This document shows, piece after piece, positions 33,901 to 43,613 of a DNA stretch of 60,298 nt (positions are counted from its first letter, which is position 1; each line of letters begins with the position of its first letter). Both the position numbers and the translations under genes were made by a program. The stretch comes from Pontibacillus salipaludis. Its GTDB lineage: Bacteria; Bacillota; Bacilli; Bacillales; BH030062. Below the pieces are notes generated by a model. The model made no database searches, was not told the origin of the DNA, and saw only the letters and a program-made list of their open reading frames with translations. The stretch spans positions 1 through 60,298 of the forward strand of contig NZ_BMIN01000023.1 of the NCBI RefSeq assembly GCF_014642405.1, given 5' to 3'.

Positions 33901-34536
33901 TACTTCTAAACGTTTAATAGCACGAGTACGACGCTGACCCTGAGCAGTTTTTAATTCTTCTTTAAGAGTTTCTACTTCTTTCTCTAAATCGATATCTTGA
34001 AGCAATTTACGGATCGCTTCAGCACCCATTAGAGCTTGGAAGGACTTACCGTACTTCTCACGATAGGTACGGTATTCTTTCTCAGAAAGTAACTGTTTTC
34101 TCTCAAGAGCTGTATCACCTTGATCTGTTACCACATATGCCGCGAAGTAGATTACTTCTTCTAAAGCACGAGGTGACATATCAAGAACAAGTCCCATACG
34201 ACTAGGGATTCCTTTAAAGTACCAAATGTGAGAGACAGGGGCAGCTAATTCTAAGTGCCCCATACGCTCACGACGTACTTTCGCTTTGGTTACTTCTACG
34301 CCACAACGATCACAAACGATTCCTTTGTAACGAACACGTTTGTACTTACCACAATGACATTCCCAGTCTTTTGTAGGACCGAAAATACGTTCACAGAACA
34401 AACCGTCTTTCTCCGGCTTTAACGTACGATAGTTAATGGTTTCTGGTTTCTTCACTTCACCAAATGACCAAGAACGAATCTTATCAGGCGAAGCTAAACC
34501 TATCTTCATATATTCAAAGTTGTTTACATCTAGCAA
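30919..34536 (-). CDS. rpoC: RNA polymerase beta' subunit
   Basis: Catalytic subunit of RNA polymerase, 1205 residues, full length for Bacilli. The N-terminal zinc site C60, C62, C75, C78, the lid/rudder regions, the active-site [12 protein letters not shown] near 445-456, and the second zinc region [13 protein letters not shown] are all present, as is the trigger loop near [15 protein letters not shown]. The C terminus is a short acidic tail ([11 protein letters not shown]). It follows rpoB by 64 bases and shares its transcript. Confidence 0.99.
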   Translation of the reverse strand: MLDVNNFEYMKIGLASPDKIRSWSFGEVKKPETINYRTLKPEKDGLFCERIFGPTKDWECHCGKYKRVRYKGIVCDRCGVEVTKAKVRRERMGHLELAAPVSHIWYFKGIPSRMGLVLDMSPRALEEVIYFAAYVVTDQGDTALERKQLLSEKEYRTYREKYGKSFQALMGAEAIRKLLQDIDLEKEVETLKEELKTAQGQRRTRAIKRLEVLEAFRGSGNDPSWMILDVLPVIPPEIRPMVQLDGGRFATSDLNDLYRRVINRNNRLKRLLDLGAPTIIVQNEKRMLQEAVDALIDNGRRGRPVTGPGNRPLKSLSHMLKGKQGRFRQNLLGKRVDYSGRSVIVVGPSLKMYQCGLPKEMALELFKPFVMRELVDRGLAHNIKSAKRKIERIHPEVWDVLEEVIKEHPVLLNRAPTLHRLGIQAFEPTLVEGRAIRLHPLVCTAYNADFDGDQMAVHVPLSAEAQAEARILMLAAQNILNPKDGKPVVTPSQDMVLGNYYLTLEREDAVGEGKVFKDTNEALIAYQNGYVHLHTRVAVHARSLNNGTFTEEQNTQLLLTTVGKLIFNEILPESFPYINEPTQSNLEGKTPEMYFIEKGTDVKEEIKKRDLVPPFKKKILGNIIAEVFKRFKISETSKMLDRMKDLGFAYSTKAGITVGVSDIVVLPEKQTILEEAQGKVDKVMKQFRRGLITDDERYDRVIAIWSAAKDDIQDRLMQSLDPANPIFMMSDSGARGNASNFTQLAGMRGLMANPAGKIIELPIKSSFREGLTVLEYFISTHGARKGLADTALKTADSGYLTRRLVDVAQDVIVREDDCGTDRGLEVASLTEGTEMIEPLIDRLIGRTAFKTVRHPETGEAMATRDQIITEDMARSIVDAGVEKVTIRSAFTCNTRHGVCKKCYGRNLATGSEVEVGEAVGIIAAQSIGEPGTQLTMRTFHTGGVAGDDITQGLPRIQELFEARNPKGQAVISEIHGTVEEVNEVKEKLEITVQGEVEKRSYTAPYGARMKVTVGDTVQAGEELTEGSVDPKELLKIQGVEGVEMYLLREVQKVYRMQGVEIGDKHVEVMVRQMLRKVRVLDAGDTDVLPGSLLEIHQFREANRGALVEGSQPAVGRPVLLGITKASLETDSFLSAASFQETTRVLTDAAIKGKRDELLGLKENVIIGKLVPAGTGMPRYRSVQPASDELTEDMIKAEEPEEITQS

Positions 34537-34600
34537 GGGGCCTACCTCCCTTATAATCTCCAGGTTTTACCCTAAGCTTAGAGTCCAGTGTCATAAGCTC

Positions 34601-37600
34601 TTACTCTATTTCGTCTTTAGGATCGCCTTCAACGTTCAGCTTTTCTGCTGATTGCGCTTCTTCTTCTTCAATATCGCGTAAATCAATTTCAGATTCATCT
34701 GCTGTTAACATCTTAACGTCCATACCTAAACTTTGTAGCTCTTTAATCAATACTTTAAATGATTCTGGTACGCCTGGTTCAGGTATATTAGAGCCTTTGA
34801 CAATTGATTCATACGTTTTAACACGTCCAACAACGTCATCAGACTTAACAGTTAAGATCTCTTGTAGTGTATATGCAGCACCGTATGCTTCAAGTGCCCA
34901 TACCTCCATCTCACCGAAACGCTGACCACCAAATTGAGCTTTACCACCCAATGGTTGTTGCGTAACAAGAGAGTAAGGTCCAGTAGAACGCGCGTGAAGT
35001 TTGTCATCAACCATGTGCGCAAGTTTAATCATGTACATGACACCTACAGATACACGGTTATCAAACGGTTCACCAGTACGTCCATCATAAAGAATTGTTT
35101 TCGCATCTCTTGCCATACCAGCTTCTTGCAATGTTTCCCAAACGTCTTCCTCACGAGCACCATCAAATACCGGCGTAGCCATTCGAACACCTAACAGGCG
35201 CGAAGCCATACCTAAGTGTAACTCTAGTACCTGACCGATGTTCATACGTGATGGTACACCTAATGGGTTTAACATGACATCAACTGGTGTGCCGTCTGGT
35301 AGGTAAGGCATATCTTCCTCAGGAAGGATCTTTGAGATAACACCTTTGTTACCGTGACGACCGGCCATCTTGTCACCTTCAGAAATCTTACGTTTTTGTA
35401 CGATATACACGCGAACCAACTGGTTTACACCAGGAGGAAGCTCGTCTCCATCTTCACGATTGAAGATTTTAACGTCAAGTACAATACCGCCAGCTCCGTG
35501 TGGGACACGCAGGGAAGTATCACGTACTTCGCGCGCCTTCTCACCAAAGATTGCATGTAATAAACGCTCTTCTGCTGAAAGTTCTGTTACACCCTTAGGC
35601 GTTACTTTACCTACTAACAGATCGCTATCACTTACTTCAGCACCGACACGGATTATTCCGCGATCGTCTAGGTCTTTAAGTGCATCTTCACCCACGTTCG
35701 GGATATCACGCGTGATTTCTTCTGGTCCTAATTTCGTATCACGAGCTTCTGATTCATACTCTTCAATATGAATAGAAGTGTATACGTCATCTTTTACAAG
35801 ACGTTCACTCATGATAATCGCGTCCTCATAGTTATAACCATCCCATGTCATAAAGGCAACAAGAGGGTTTTTACCTAATGCAAGCTCACCTTTTTCCATG
35901 GAAGGACCATCAGCAAGGATTTCTCCTTTTTCAACACGATCACCAGCGCTAACGATTGGTTTCTGGTTATAACAAGTACCTTGGTTTGAACGGATAAATT
36001 TCTGGAAGCGATAACGATCTAGATCGCCTTCAACTTCTTTTCCATCTACTACCGAAATACGACGAACCAGAACTTCCTTAGCATCTACACGTTCTACAAT
36101 ACCTTCATGGTGAGCTACAACAGCAGCACCAGAATCTTTACCAGATACATATTCCATACCTGTACCCACTAGTGGAGCTTCAGGTTCCATTAAAGGTACT
36201 GCTTGACGTTGCATGTTCGCACCCATAAGAGAACGGTTGGAGTCATCATTTTCTAAGAAAGGAATACATGCTGTCGCTGCAGAAACAACCTGTTTCGGCG
36301 ATACGTCCATGTAGTCAATACGTTCGCGCTTAACTGCGGTGTTCTCACCACGGAAACGAGCGATTACTTCCTCATCTTGGAATGATCCATCTTCTTCTAG
36401 CTTTGCGTTTGCCTGAGCAACTACATAGTTGTCCTCTTCATCAGCAGTCAAGTAATCTATTCGGGCTGTTACTTTCCCTGTTTCAGGGTCAACACGACGA
36501 TATGGTGTTTCAATAAACCCAAATTTGTTTACTTTCGCATAAGAAGAAAGTGAGTTGATTAGACCAATGTTTGGTCCCTCTGGCGTTTCAATCGGACACA
36601 TACGTCCATAGTGAGAGTAGTGAACGTCACGTACTTCAAAACCTGCACGCTCACGTGTTAAACCACCAGGTCCTAATGCAGAAAGACGGCGTTTGTGCGT
36701 TAATTCTGCTAGTGGGTTCGTTTGGTCCATGAACTGAGATAACTGAGAGCTACCAAAGAACTCTTTAATAGAAGCGATAACTGGGCGAATGTTGATCAGT
36801 TGTTGTGGTGTAATAGAAGCAGTATCTTGAATCGACATACGCTCACGTACTACGCGCTCCATACGAGATAGACCAATACGGAATTGGTTCTGTAGAAGCT
36901 CACCAACCGAACGAAGACGACGGTTACCTAAGTGGTCAATATCGTCCGTGCCACCTACATCATGAAGTAAGTTAAAGAAGTAACTTACTGCAGATAGAAT
37001 GTCAGACGGCGTGATGTTCTTTGTACTGTCATCAACATTTGCATTACTGATTACGTTAAGAGTTCTCTCCCCTTCAGGGTCTGTAGGGTCTACGATCTTA
37101 ACGTTTTGAATCTTCATAGGGTCATCTAGTACACCATCATGAGGTTCCACGTATTCATCCCCAAGATTCTCTTCAGAACCTTCAAGATATGGTAGAATCT
37201 TGTCTAATAGGCGACGATCTAGTTTATCCCCTTTGTTTGCAAGGATTTCACCTGTTTCCGGATCAGCCAATGACTCAGCTAACACTTGGTTAAATAGGCG
37301 ATTCTTGATGTGCAACTTCTTATTAATCTTGTAACGACCAACGTGTGCAAGATCATATCTCTTAGGATCAAAGAAGCGTGAAACAAGTAAACTCTTCGCA
37401 TTTTCTACTGTTGGTGGTTCACCAGGGCGAAGTCGCTCATAAATTTCTAAAAGAGCTTTTTCACTGTTTTCCGTATTATCTTTCTCAAGCGTATTCTTCA
37501 GGTATTGGTTTTCACCAATTAGATCAATAATCTCTTGGTCTGTACCAAACCCAAGTGCACGCAATAAGACTGTAATCGGAAGTTTACGGGTACGATCAAT

Positions 37601-38158
37601 ACGTACGTGAACTACGTCTTTTGCATCTGTTTCGAATTCTAACCAAGCACCACGGTTAGGGATTACAGTAGCTGTATACCCTCTCTTACCGTTCTTATCA
37701 ACTTTAGGATTAAAGTAGACACTTGGAGAACGAACTAACTGAGATACGATTACACGCTCTGCACCATTAATAACGAAAGTACCTGTACCAGTCATTAATG
37801 GGAAATCACCCATAAACACTTCCTGCTCTTTAACTTCGCCAGTTTCCTTATTGAGTAAGCGTACTTTAACGCGAAGAGGAGCTGAATATGTGACATCTCG
37901 ATCTTTTGATTCATCTACAGGATACTTTGGCTCTCCTAGAGTGTAATCTACAAACTCTAGTGAAAGATTACCTGTAAAGTCCTCAATTGGTGAAATGTCT
38001 TGGAACATCTCCCTCAAACCTTCTTCTAAGAACCAATCATAAGAAGCGGTTTGAATTTCAATTAAATTTGGTAATTCGAGAACTTCGCTGATACGCGCAT
38101 AACTTCTGCGCTGGCGGTGTCGTCCATACTGAACTAGTTGACCTGTCAACTGATTCAC
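34601..38158 (-). CDS. rpoB: RNA polymerase beta subunit
   Basis: 1185-residue beta subunit. The rifampicin pocket reads [20 protein letters not shown] then RLSALGPGG, with wild-type Q, D, H and S positions, so a rifampicin-sensitive enzyme is predicted. The flap and the clamp-binding C terminus are intact; the tail is acidic. The 5' leader holds an upstream terminator and a second terminator-like hairpin, suggesting attenuation control. GGGGTGA stands just before the ATG. Confidence 0.99.
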   Translation of the reverse strand: MNQLTGQLVQYGRHRQRRSYARISEVLELPNLIEIQTASYDWFLEEGLREMFQDISPIEDFTGNLSLEFVDYTLGEPKYPVDESKDRDVTYSAPLRVKVRLLNKETGEVKEQEVFMGDFPLMTGTGTFVINGAERVIVSQLVRSPSVYFNPKVDKNGKRGYTATVIPNRGAWLEFETDAKDVVHVRIDRTRKLPITVLLRALGFGTDQEIIDLIGENQYLKNTLEKDNTENSEKALLEIYERLRPGEPPTVENAKSLLVSRFFDPKRYDLAHVGRYKINKKLHIKNRLFNQVLAESLADPETGEILANKGDKLDRRLLDKILPYLEGSEENLGDEYVEPHDGVLDDPMKIQNVKIVDPTDPEGERTLNVISNANVDDSTKNITPSDILSAVSYFFNLLHDVGGTDDIDHLGNRRLRSVGELLQNQFRIGLSRMERVVRERMSIQDTASITPQQLINIRPVIASIKEFFGSSQLSQFMDQTNPLAELTHKRRLSALGPGGLTRERAGFEVRDVHYSHYGRMCPIETPEGPNIGLINSLSSYAKVNKFGFIETPYRRVDPETGKVTARIDYLTADEEDNYVVAQANAKLEEDGSFQDEEVIARFRGENTAVKRERIDYMDVSPKQVVSAATACIPFLENDDSNRSLMGANMQRQAVPLMEPEAPLVGTGMEYVSGKDSGAAVVAHHEGIVERVDAKEVLVRRISVVDGKEVEGDLDRYRFQKFIRSNQGTCYNQKPIVSAGDRVEKGEILADGPSMEKGELALGKNPLVAFMTWDGYNYEDAIIMSERLVKDDVYTSIHIEEYESEARDTKLGPEEITRDIPNVGEDALKDLDDRGIIRVGAEVSDSDLLVGKVTPKGVTELSAEERLLHAIFGEKAREVRDTSLRVPHGAGGIVLDVKIFNREDGDELPPGVNQLVRVYIVQKRKISEGDKMAGRHGNKGVISKILPEEDMPYLPDGTPVDVMLNPLGVPSRMNIGQVLELHLGMASRLLGVRMATPVFDGAREEDVWETLQEAGMARDAKTILYDGRTGEPFDNRVSVGVMYMIKLAHMVDDKLHARSTGPYSLVTQQPLGGKAQFGGQRFGEMEVWALEAYGAAYTLQEILTVKSDDVVGRVKTYESIVKGSNIPEPGVPESFKVLIKELQSLGMDVKMLTADESEIDLRDIEEEEAQSAEKLNVEGDPKDEIE

Positions 38159-38182
38159 CCCTCAAATCAAGCATTTTAATAA

Positions 38183-38217
38183 AGAAAAAATTGTCCGGCA
38201 AAAATGGCATGCCGAAC
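38183..38217 (-). promoter_or_regulatory. possible attenuator in the rpoB leader
   Basis: In the mRNA GTTCGGCA (38210-38217) pairs with TGCCGGAC (38193-38200) over eight base pairs with a nine-base loop, and AATTTTTTC follows. It lies about 25 bases before the rpoB ATG. The rest of the 314-base gap (38218-38317) has a second hairpin, TTACACT-AGTGTAA, and no clear promoter boxes. Confidence 0.5.
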
Positions 38218-38317
38218 TAGCTAGCACAGAAGGATCACTCCTGCACCAGGTTAATCTATAGTTACACTCGTACAAGACAAGTGTAATTGAACAATTCCGT
38301 TTTCCCTAACGTTAGAC

Positions 38318-38347
38318 AAAAGAAAAAAGGGTTTCTATAAGAAAACC
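38318..38347 (-). terminator. terminator between the RsmC-like gene and rpoB
   Basis: On the minus strand GGTTTTCTTATAGAAACC (38330-38347) forms a six-base-pair stem followed by CTTTTTTCTTTT. It separates the rplJL-methylase transcript from rpoB or attenuates read-through into it. Confidence 0.7.
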
Positions 38348-38472
38348 ACAATATACGATTTGTTTATTCGATTTTACCAGTCTTGCCTAACGGAAGGCAT
38401 TTATACGCAAAAAGTTTAAAAAAACTCTTGACATAGAAACTTATATATTGGCATTTTTCAATACTATCACAA

Positions 38473-39087
38473 CTAAATTTCGGAGTCAAACTTTTTAGCC
38501 TTGAGAATAAAGTAACCTTTTGCCTTCTTTTCAATGGTTACCTGGTCGAATAAATCTTCTAAATGTTGCTTAGCAGATGGAGCACCTTGCTTTTTTTGAA
38601 TGACAACCCACAATTCGCCTCCTGGCAGAAGAGCCCGGTGACTTTGATCGAACATGGAATGAACAACTTTCTTTCCTGCTCTAATTGGTGGATTCGTTAC
38701 GATTGCCGCAAAGCTCTGATGTTGTATAGCAGAAAATTGGTCACTTTGTAATATATCTGCATTCTTTACGTTATTCTTTGCTGCGTTGTCTTGAGCTAAT
38801 TGAGTCGCTCGCTCGTTAACATCTACCATAACAACTTTACGATCTGGGAAATCCAGAGCGAGGGAAAGACCTATGGGGCCATATCCACAGCCCAGATCAA
38901 GAAATTCTCCATTGATCTCTGGTTCAGCAAACGTTTCTATTAAGGTTCTAGACCCAAAATCTACTTCGTCTTTAGAAAATACTCCTTGATCTGTGCTAAA
39001 GTTAAGCGTTCTTCCTCGTAAGTTGAACGTCCATGACTTTGGAGCACTCTTAGATTCAGGATTTCTTGAATAATAGTGTTCTGCCAT
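38473..39087 (-). CDS. class I SAM rRNA methyltransferase, RsmC-like (YbxB)
   Basis: Resembles the C-terminal catalytic half of RsmC, which methylates G1207 of 16S rRNA. The 204-residue protein has SAM motif I FLDLGCGYGPIG (around 62-73) and the amino-methylase motif NPPIRAGK; the N-terminal half of enterobacterial RsmC is absent, as in B. subtilis YbxB. It sits between rplL and rpoB as in Bacillus. Exact target is inferred, not shown. Confidence 0.85.
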   Translation of the reverse strand: MAEHYYSRNPESKSAPKSWTFNLRGRTLNFSTDQGVFSKDEVDFGSRTLIETFAEPEINGEFLDLGCGYGPIGLSLALDFPDRKVVMVDVNERATQLAQDNAAKNNVKNADILQSDQFSAIQHQSFAAIVTNPPIRAGKKVVHSMFDQSHRALLPGGELWVVIQKKQGAPSAKQHLEDLFDQVTIEKKAKGYFILKAKKFDSEI

Positions 39088-39167
39088 TCATAACACCTAC
39101 CCATCTTGCAATATGTTTTACATAAGATTCTTTTTAGTAAAAGGCTAAAAAACCTAATGTATAACAA

Positions 39168-39202
39168 AAGCAAAGCTCGCCGTTATCCAGCGAGCTTTTT
39201 GT
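39168..39202 (-). terminator. rplJL terminator
   Basis: The minus strand has AAAAGCTCGC, a nine-base loop, GCGAGCTTTGCTTTT, nine bases after the rplL stop. Partial read-through would reach the methylase gene. Confidence 0.8.
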
Positions 39203-39210
39203 GCTTTCTC

Positions 39211-39570
39211 TTACTTAAGTTCGATCTTAGCGCCTGCTTCTTCAAGCTTAGTTTTCATTTCTTCAGCTTCTTCTTTAGCAATGCCCTCTTTAACTGGTTT
39301 TGGAGCGTTGTCTACTAAGTCTTTAGCATCTTTAAGTCCAAGTCCAGTGATTTCGCGAACTGCTTTAACTACTTTGATCTTAGAAGAACCAGCGTCTTCA
39401 AGAACAACGTCAAATTCAGTTTGCTCTTCAGCAGCTTCTTCAGCTCCGCCACCTACAGCTACAGGTGCTGCAGCAGTTACTCCAAATTCTTCTTCAATTG
39501 CTTTTACTAAATCATTAAGTTCAAGAACGTTCATTTCTTTGATCGCGTCGATAATTTGTTCTTTAGTCAT
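39211..39570 (-). CDS. rplL: 50S ribosomal protein L7/L12
   Basis: L7/L12 forms the flexible stalk that recruits translational GTPases. The 119 residues have the N-terminal dimer domain ([20 protein letters not shown]), an Ala/Glu-rich hinge, and the C-terminal domain [20 protein letters not shown] with [12 protein letters not shown]. It follows rplJ by 51 bases; the pair is controlled by the L10 leader. Confidence 0.98.
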   Translation of the reverse strand: MTKEQIIDAIKEMNVLELNDLVKAIEEEFGVTAAAPVAVGGGAEEAAEEQTEFDVVLEDAGSSKIKVVKAVREITGLGLKDAKDLVDNAPKPVKEGIAKEEAEEMKTKLEEAGAKIELK

Positions 39571-39621
39571 GATATATCCTCCTTGTAATAAATATAATTA
39601 TTAGACGTGCCTATTAGGCTA

Positions 39622-40122
39622 TTAAGCGCCTTGTTCTTCTTTTTGGTCTGCAACTGCTTTCGTTGCAAGCGCGAAGTTGCGCATTGGAGCTTGTAGTACA
39701 GAAAGTAGCATAGATACAAGTCCGTTTGCGTCCGGTAGTTCGGCAAGTTCTTTGATTTGCTCAACGCTTGCGACACTACCTTCGATAACGCCACCTTTGA
39801 TTTCAAGAGCGTCGTTTTCTTTAACGAAGCTGTTGATGATTTTAGCAGGGGATACAGCGTCGTCCTCGCTAAATGCAAGTGCTGTTGGTCCAACTAATAC
39901 CTCATCAAGCTCAGTTAAGTTTGCTTCTGCTGTCGCACGGCGAGTCATTGTGTTCTTGTACACTTTGAAGTCTACGCCAGCTTCACGAAGTTGTTGACGA
40001 AGATTCGTTACCGTATCAACGTCTAGCCCGCGGTAATCTACAAGTACTGTAGATTTACTGTTCTGAAGTTTATCAGCAATTTCAGAAACAAGCTGTTTCT
40101 TGTGTTCAATAATTCTGCTCAT
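39622..40122 (-). CDS. rplJ: 50S ribosomal protein L10
   Basis: L10 anchors the L7/L12 dimers to 23S rRNA. The 166-residue protein has the rRNA-binding domain ([28 protein letters not shown]) and the C-terminal helix for L7/L12 binding ([17 protein letters not shown]). Its mRNA leader holds a Rho-independent attenuator of the type by which the L10-L12 complex represses its own synthesis. Confidence 0.98.
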   Translation of the reverse strand: MSRIIEHKKQLVSEIADKLQNSKSTVLVDYRGLDVDTVTNLRQQLREAGVDFKVYKNTMTRRATAEANLTELDEVLVGPTALAFSEDDAVSPAKIINSFVKENDALEIKGGVIEGSVASVEQIKELAELPDANGLVSMLLSVLQAPMRNFALATKAVADQKEEQGA

Positions 40123-40347
40123 CGTTCCACCTCCTATTGACTTTTCATCATACCGTTAGGGTGCCAAGGTTCATAAAAGGCTCGCGATATAAGTCATAAA
40201 AAATGTGCCTTCAAGGTAGACAAGAAGGCACATGAGTTGATGATAGCTATCGGCGAACAACTATCACGTATATCAACACACCTCGGTAGGAAATTAAGCG
40301 ACAAGCGCACCTACTGTCTACGGTATAACGTATTCATATTTGCAACA
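40123..40347 (-). ncRNA. L10 mRNA leader
   Basis: The 225-base untranslated leader of rplJ contains the expected region for L10-L12 binding and ends in a terminator. This matches the known B. subtilis rplJL attenuation leader by position, length and layout. Confidence 0.75.
40196..40233 (-). terminator. rplJL leader attenuator
   Basis: In the mRNA ATGTGCCTTC (40224-40233) and GAAGGCACAT (40203-40212) make a perfect ten-base stem with an 11-base loop followed by a T6 tract, 73 bases before the rplJ start. Confidence 0.92.
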
Positions 40348-40353
40348 TTGAAT

Positions 40354-40382
40354 ATTATAGCTAAGCGCTATTGAAAAGTCAA
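40354..40382 (-). promoter_or_regulatory. rplJL promoter (sigma-A)
   Basis: TTGACT (40377-40382) and TATAAT (40354-40359), 17-base spacer, minus strand, just beyond the rplA stop. Confidence 0.9.
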
Positions 40383-40389
40383 TGCCAAA

Positions 40390-41085
40390 TTAGCTTTTGA
40401 AAGAAGAAATGTCTACGCGCACACCAGGTCCCATAGTGGAAGCTACTGATGCGTTACGCATGTAAGTTCCTTTAGCAGCCTGAGGCTTCGCCTTCATTAG
40501 CGTTTCAGTGATCGCTGTGAAGTTCTCAACTAATTTGTCATTTTCAAAGGAAACTTTACCAATTGGTACATGGATGTTTCCTGCTTTATCAACGCGGTAT
40601 TCAACTTTACCTGCTTTGATTTCGTTAACAGCTTTTTCAACATCGAATGTTACAGTTCCTGTTTTAGGGTTAGGCATTAGACCTTTTGGTCCAAGTACGC
40701 GACCTAGTTTACCAACTTCAGCCATCATGTCTGGAGTTGCTACAACTACATCAAATTCAAACCAACCTTGGTTGATTTGGTTGATTAGGTCTTGTTCACC
40801 TACGAAGTCTGCACCCGCTGCTTCTGCTTCTTTCGCTTTATCACCTTTAGCGAAAACTAGAACACGTTGGGATTTACCAGTTCCGTGTGGTAGTACCATA
40901 GCGCCACGGATTTGTTGGTCCGCTTTCTTAGGGTCTACCCCTAGACGGAAAGCTGCTTCAACTGTTTCATCAAAGTTTGCTTTCGATGTTTCTTTAACTA
41001 GCTTGACTGCTTCTTGAGAGTCGTAAGTTTTTGATTTATCTACTAATTTTAAAGCTTCTTGGTATCTTTTGCTTCTTTTAGCCAT
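40390..41085 (-). CDS. rplA: 50S ribosomal protein L1
   Basis: L1 forms the mobile stalk that releases E-site tRNA and is a translational repressor of rplK-rplA in many bacteria. The 231 residues show [23 protein letters not shown] and [19 protein letters not shown], the family signature. It follows rplK by 112 bases, where the mRNA can form a long hairpin. Confidence 0.98.
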   Translation of the reverse strand: MAKRSKRYQEALKLVDKSKTYDSQEAVKLVKETSKANFDETVEAAFRLGVDPKKADQQIRGAMVLPHGTGKSQRVLVFAKGDKAKEAEAAGADFVGEQDLINQINQGWFEFDVVVATPDMMAEVGKLGRVLGPKGLMPNPKTGTVTFDVEKAVNEIKAGKVEYRVDKAGNIHVPIGKVSFENDKLVENFTAITETLMKAKPQAAKGTYMRNASVASTMGPGVRVDISSFKS

Positions 41086-41136
41086 TTCATTTTCCTCCTC
41101 GTTGTGGTTTTAACGGTTTTACCTCCCACGAATAAA

Positions 41137-41171
41137 GGTTGCGAAATGCGGAAAACCCCCACCTCGCAACC
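41137..41171 (-). other. hairpin between rplK and rplA
   Basis: GGTTGCGA (41164-41171 on the minus strand) and TCGCAACC (41137-41144) pair perfectly; the loop side contains AGGTGGGGG, which resembles the L1-binding part of 23S rRNA. No T run follows. A second L1 site or an mRNA processing signal is possible. Confidence 0.45.
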
Positions 41172-41197
41172 TTACTCAATCCAGAGCCGCTGTGGGA

Positions 41198-41623
41198 TTA
41201 GTCCTCGATAACAAGTCCCATGCTACGCGCTGTACCTTCAACCATGCGCATAGCTGCATCCACGTCAGCAGCATTTAGGTCAGGCATTTTTGTTTCAGCA
41301 ATTTCGCGAACTTTGTCGCGCTTAATTGTTGCAACTTTATTGCGGTTCGGTTCGCCTGATCCGGATTTAATGCCAGCCGCATCTTTAAGAAGAACGGCAG
41401 CAGGCGGAGTTTTAGTGACGAATGTAAATGAACGGTCTTCAAACACCGTAATTTCAACCGGAATGATCATACCAGCTTGATCTGCTGTACGTGCGTTAAA
41501 TTCCTTACAGAAACCCATGATGTTAACACCTGCTTGACCTAGTGCTGGTCCAACTGGTGGAGCCGGGTTGGCTTTACCTGCAGGAATCTGTAGTTTTACA
41601 ACTTTAATAACTTTTTTAGCCAC
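41198..41623 (-). CDS. rplK: 50S ribosomal protein L11
   Basis: L11 forms the GTPase-associated centre with L10 and helix 43-44 of 23S rRNA and is needed for RelA activation. I place the start at GTG 41623 ([19 protein letters not shown] follows) because AAGGAGGTG lies six bases ahead and covers the earlier GTG; this gives the usual 141 residues. The Pro-rich [12 protein letters not shown] thiostrepton region is wild type. Confidence 0.97.
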   Translation of the reverse strand: MAKKVIKVVKLQIPAGKANPAPPVGPALGQAGVNIMGFCKEFNARTADQAGMIIPVEITVFEDRSFTFVTKTPPAAVLLKDAAGIKSGSGEPNRNKVATIKRDKVREIAETKMPDLNAADVDAAMRMVEGTARSMGLVIED

Positions 41624-41649
41624 GAGACACACCTCCTTAAGTCCGTGAT

Positions 41650-41677
41650 GTGGTTACAGGGGGTATCCCCCTCCCAC
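41650..41677 (-). promoter_or_regulatory. putative L1-binding hairpin in the rplK leader
   Basis: The rplK leader contains GTGG-GA-GGGGG-ATA-CCCCC-TGTAA-CCAC, a stem with an asymmetric internal loop. GTGGGAGG matches the conserved L1 site in 23S rRNA. L1 autoregulation through such a mimic upstream of rplK is known in several bacteria. Confidence 0.55.
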
Positions 41678-41727
41678 TCAATCATATACACATAAATCCT
41701 CTTTCTCGAGGCATTAAGAACATAAAA

Positions 41728-41756
41728 ATTCTAGCATTTTTCCAGAAAGAATGCAA
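41728..41756 (-). promoter_or_regulatory. rplK-rplA promoter (sigma-A)
   Basis: TTGCAT (41751-41756) and TAGAAT (41728-41733), 17-base spacer, minus strand, ten bases after the nusG stop. Confidence 0.8.
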
Positions 41757-41765
41757 GGGGCCCCA

Positions 41766-42299
41766 TTATAATTTTTCAATTTGAGAGAACTCAAGCTCAA
41801 CCGGGGTTTCGCGCCCGAACATATTAACGTGTACTTTTACCTTTTGCTTGTCCAAATCAATGGATTCAATAGAACCAGTAAAGTTTGCGAAAGGTCCTTC
41901 TGTTACACGGACACTTTCTTTCACTTCAAAGCCAATATCTTGGAGTGGTTCATCCATTCCCATCCGCTTAAGAACTGTTTCCATTTCTTCTTCCAAGAGA
42001 GGGGTAGGCTTCGAACCTGAACCAGTAGATCCAACGAAACCTGTTACTCCTGGTGTATTGCGTACAACATACCACGAATCATCCGTCATTACCATTTCCG
42101 CCAACACATAACCGGGGAAAGTCTTCTTTTTAACGGTCTTACGTTTACCGTTTTTAATTTCCGTTTCTTCATCTTCAGGGACAATTACACGGAAGATTTT
42201 ATCTTCCATCCCCATAGAATCCACACGTTTCTCTAAATTTGTTTTCACTTTATTCTCGTAACCAGAATAAGTGTGTACAACATACCATCTTTTTTCCAT
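41766..42299 (-). CDS. nusG: transcription termination/antitermination factor NusG
   Basis: NusG binds the polymerase clamp and, in Bacillus, promotes sequence-specific pausing. The 177 residues comprise the NGN domain (WYVVHTYSGYENKVKTNLEK, VRNTPGVTGFVGS) and a KOW domain (VRVTEGPFANFTGSIESID). Usually cotranscribed with secE, but here a good terminator stands in between. Confidence 0.97.
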   Translation of the reverse strand: MEKRWYVVHTYSGYENKVKTNLEKRVDSMGMEDKIFRVIVPEDEETEIKNGKRKTVKKKTFPGYVLAEMVMTDDSWYVVRNTPGVTGFVGSTGSGSKPTPLLEEEMETVLKRMGMDEPLQDIGFEVKESVRVTEGPFANFTGSIESIDLDKQKVKVHVNMFGRETPVELEFSQIEKL

Positions 42300-42364
42300 A
42301 GTTTCAGGACAAACGGTTTGCCCTTCCCTCCCTCATTGTTAAGTTTCGTTTTTTGATCAACATG

Positions 42365-42389
42365 AAAAAACCCGTTAAACGGGTTTTTT
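42365..42389. terminator. terminator between secE and nusG
   Basis: AAAAAACCCG and CGGGTTTTTT around a five-base loop form a bidirectional hairpin 46 bases after the secE stop on the minus strand. It would reduce read-through into nusG. Confidence 0.85.
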
Positions 42390-42434
42390 GAGCAAGAAAC
42401 GTATTAATAACATTATAACATAAACATAAGTGCT

Positions 42435-42608
42435 TTATTCGGTAATCAATTCAAGAATCCACGAAATCCCCAAGTCTACTACTGCAAAGAAGACAGCAAC
42501 AAAAGCCACGGTTGAAATAACCGTTACAGTGTATTTAGAAAGTTCTTTCCCTTTAGGCCAACTGACTTTTTGCATTTCTCGAGAAACGTTTTTGAAAAAC
42601 TTGAACAT
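42435..42608 (-). CDS. secE: preprotein translocase subunit SecE
   Basis: A 57-residue single-membrane-helix SecE of the short Gram-positive type. It starts [20 protein letters not shown], with the conserved VSWPKGKEL amphipathic helix at 15-23, and a membrane helix at about 30-52. GGGGGT lies seven bases before the ATG. SecE clamps the two halves of SecY. Located between rpmG and nusG as usual. Confidence 0.96.
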   Translation of the reverse strand: MFKFFKNVSREMQKVSWPKGKELSKYTVTVISTVAFVAVFFAVVDLGISWILELITE

Positions 42609-42646
42609 GCTAGTACCCCCAAACTTTCACCCGTAAGGCTTCCTCG

Positions 42647-42796
42647 TTATTTTGTCTCCCGGTGCAGGGTGTGTTTGCCGCAATTCTTACAATACTTTCG
42701 TGCTTCAAGTCGCTCTGGATTGATGCTCGAGTTCTTATTTGTTGAGTAGTTACGACTTGCACATTCAACACACGCTAAGACTACCTTTTTTCGCAT
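42647..42796 (-). CDS. rpmG: 50S ribosomal protein L33, zinc type
   Basis: A 49-residue L33 beginning [17 protein letters not shown], with zinc ligands C9, C12, C37 and C40 ([10 protein letters not shown]). In B. subtilis the paralogue in this position is a decayed copy (rpmGB locus); here it is intact. A promoter, TTGACA to TACATT, lies at the end of sigH. GGGGCGGAG precedes the ATG. Confidence 0.95.
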   Translation of the reverse strand: MRKKVVLACVECASRNYSTNKNSSINPERLEARKYCKNCGKHTLHRETK

Positions 42797-42835
42797 ATTT
42801 CTCCGCCCCATTCCAGGGTTTTAGTCACTTCCATT

Positions 42836-42864
42836 AATGTACCATGGGATTATAAGGCTGTCAA
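42836..42864 (-). promoter_or_regulatory. rpmG-secE promoter
   Basis: TTGACA (42859-42864) and TACATT (42836-42841), 17-base spacer, minus strand, overlapping the end of the sigH region. A second arrangement, TTGACG with TATAAT at 15 bases, overlaps it. Confidence 0.75.
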
Positions 42865-42871
42865 CGTAGCG

Positions 42872-43528
42872 TCAAAGCGTAATTTCACTGATTTCAAGGT
42901 ATCGCTCAAGCTTTCTCTTCACCCGTTGTAGTGCATTATCAATGGACTTAACATGGCGGTTTAAATCTACCGAGATCTCCTGATACGATCTGCCATCTAA
43001 ATACAAACTCAGAACCTTTCTTTCTAAATCACTTAACAATTCTGACATTTTATATTCCATGTCACCAAACCGCTCTTGGTTTATAACCAATTCCTCGGGA
43101 TCTAAGGCTTTTGCACCGGCTATTACGTCCAACAATGTTCGATCGGACTCTTCATCATAGATGGGTTTGTCTAAAGAAACATATGAATTAAGCGGTATAT
43201 GTTTCTGTCTAGTGGCAGTTTTAATGGCAGTTATAATTTGGCGAGTTACACACAGTTCTGCGAAGGCTTTAAACGAGGAAAGCTTGTCCTCTTGGTAATC
43301 GCGAATTGCTTTGTACAATCCGATCATACCTTCCTGCACAATATCTTCTCGGTCTGCGCCAATTAGAAAATATGTGCGGGCTTTAGCACGTACAAAATTT
43401 TTATACTTATTAATCAAATGTTCTAAAGCTCGACTATCTCCTTTATGCACATAAACAACGACATCCTCGTCTGACATTTGCTCAAAATCCAAATCCTTGA
43501 TGTCCTTCTCCACTTGTCCGATGATCAC
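42872..43528 (-). CDS. sigH: RNA polymerase sigma factor SigH
   Basis: Sigma-H drives transition-state and early sporulation genes such as spo0A, spo0F and ftsAZ. The 218-residue protein has region 2 (FVRAKARTYFLIGADREDIVQEGMI in part) and region 4 (LLSDLERKVLSLYLDGRSYQEIS in part), with RHVKSIDNALQRVKRKLE at the end. GTG start at 43528 with GGGGGGA upstream. Preceded by its own sigma-A promoter; in B. subtilis it is repressed by AbrB. Confidence 0.98.
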   Translation of the reverse strand: MIIGQVEKDIKDLDFEQMSDEDVVVYVHKGDSRALEHLINKYKNFVRAKARTYFLIGADREDIVQEGMIGLYKAIRDYQEDKLSSFKAFAELCVTRQIITAIKTATRQKHIPLNSYVSLDKPIYDEESDRTLLDVIAGAKALDPEELVINQERFGDMEYKMSELLSDLERKVLSLYLDGRSYQEISVDLNRHVKSIDNALQRVKRKLERYLEISEITL

Positions 43529-43571
43529 GTAAGGATTCCCCCCGACCGTACTACACTCGATATATAGAAAT

Positions 43572-43601
43572 ATTATACAGTAAGCGTTTCAGAAGCGTCA
43601 A
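43572..43601 (-). promoter_or_regulatory. sigH promoter (sigma-A)
   Basis: TTGACG (43596-43601) and TATAAT (43572-43577), 18-base spacer, minus strand, just after the rae1 stop. Confidence 0.85.
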
Positions 43602-43613
43602 CACAACCTGGCA

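Noticed and set aside
36590-36790. Rifampicin-resistance substitutions in rpoB
   Set aside because: The resistance-determining segment is wild type at the usual positions.
40508-41017. 169-residue plus-strand open frame inside rplA
   Set aside because: Shadow of the L1 gene on the other strand; Ser/Thr-rich composition typical of antisense frames.
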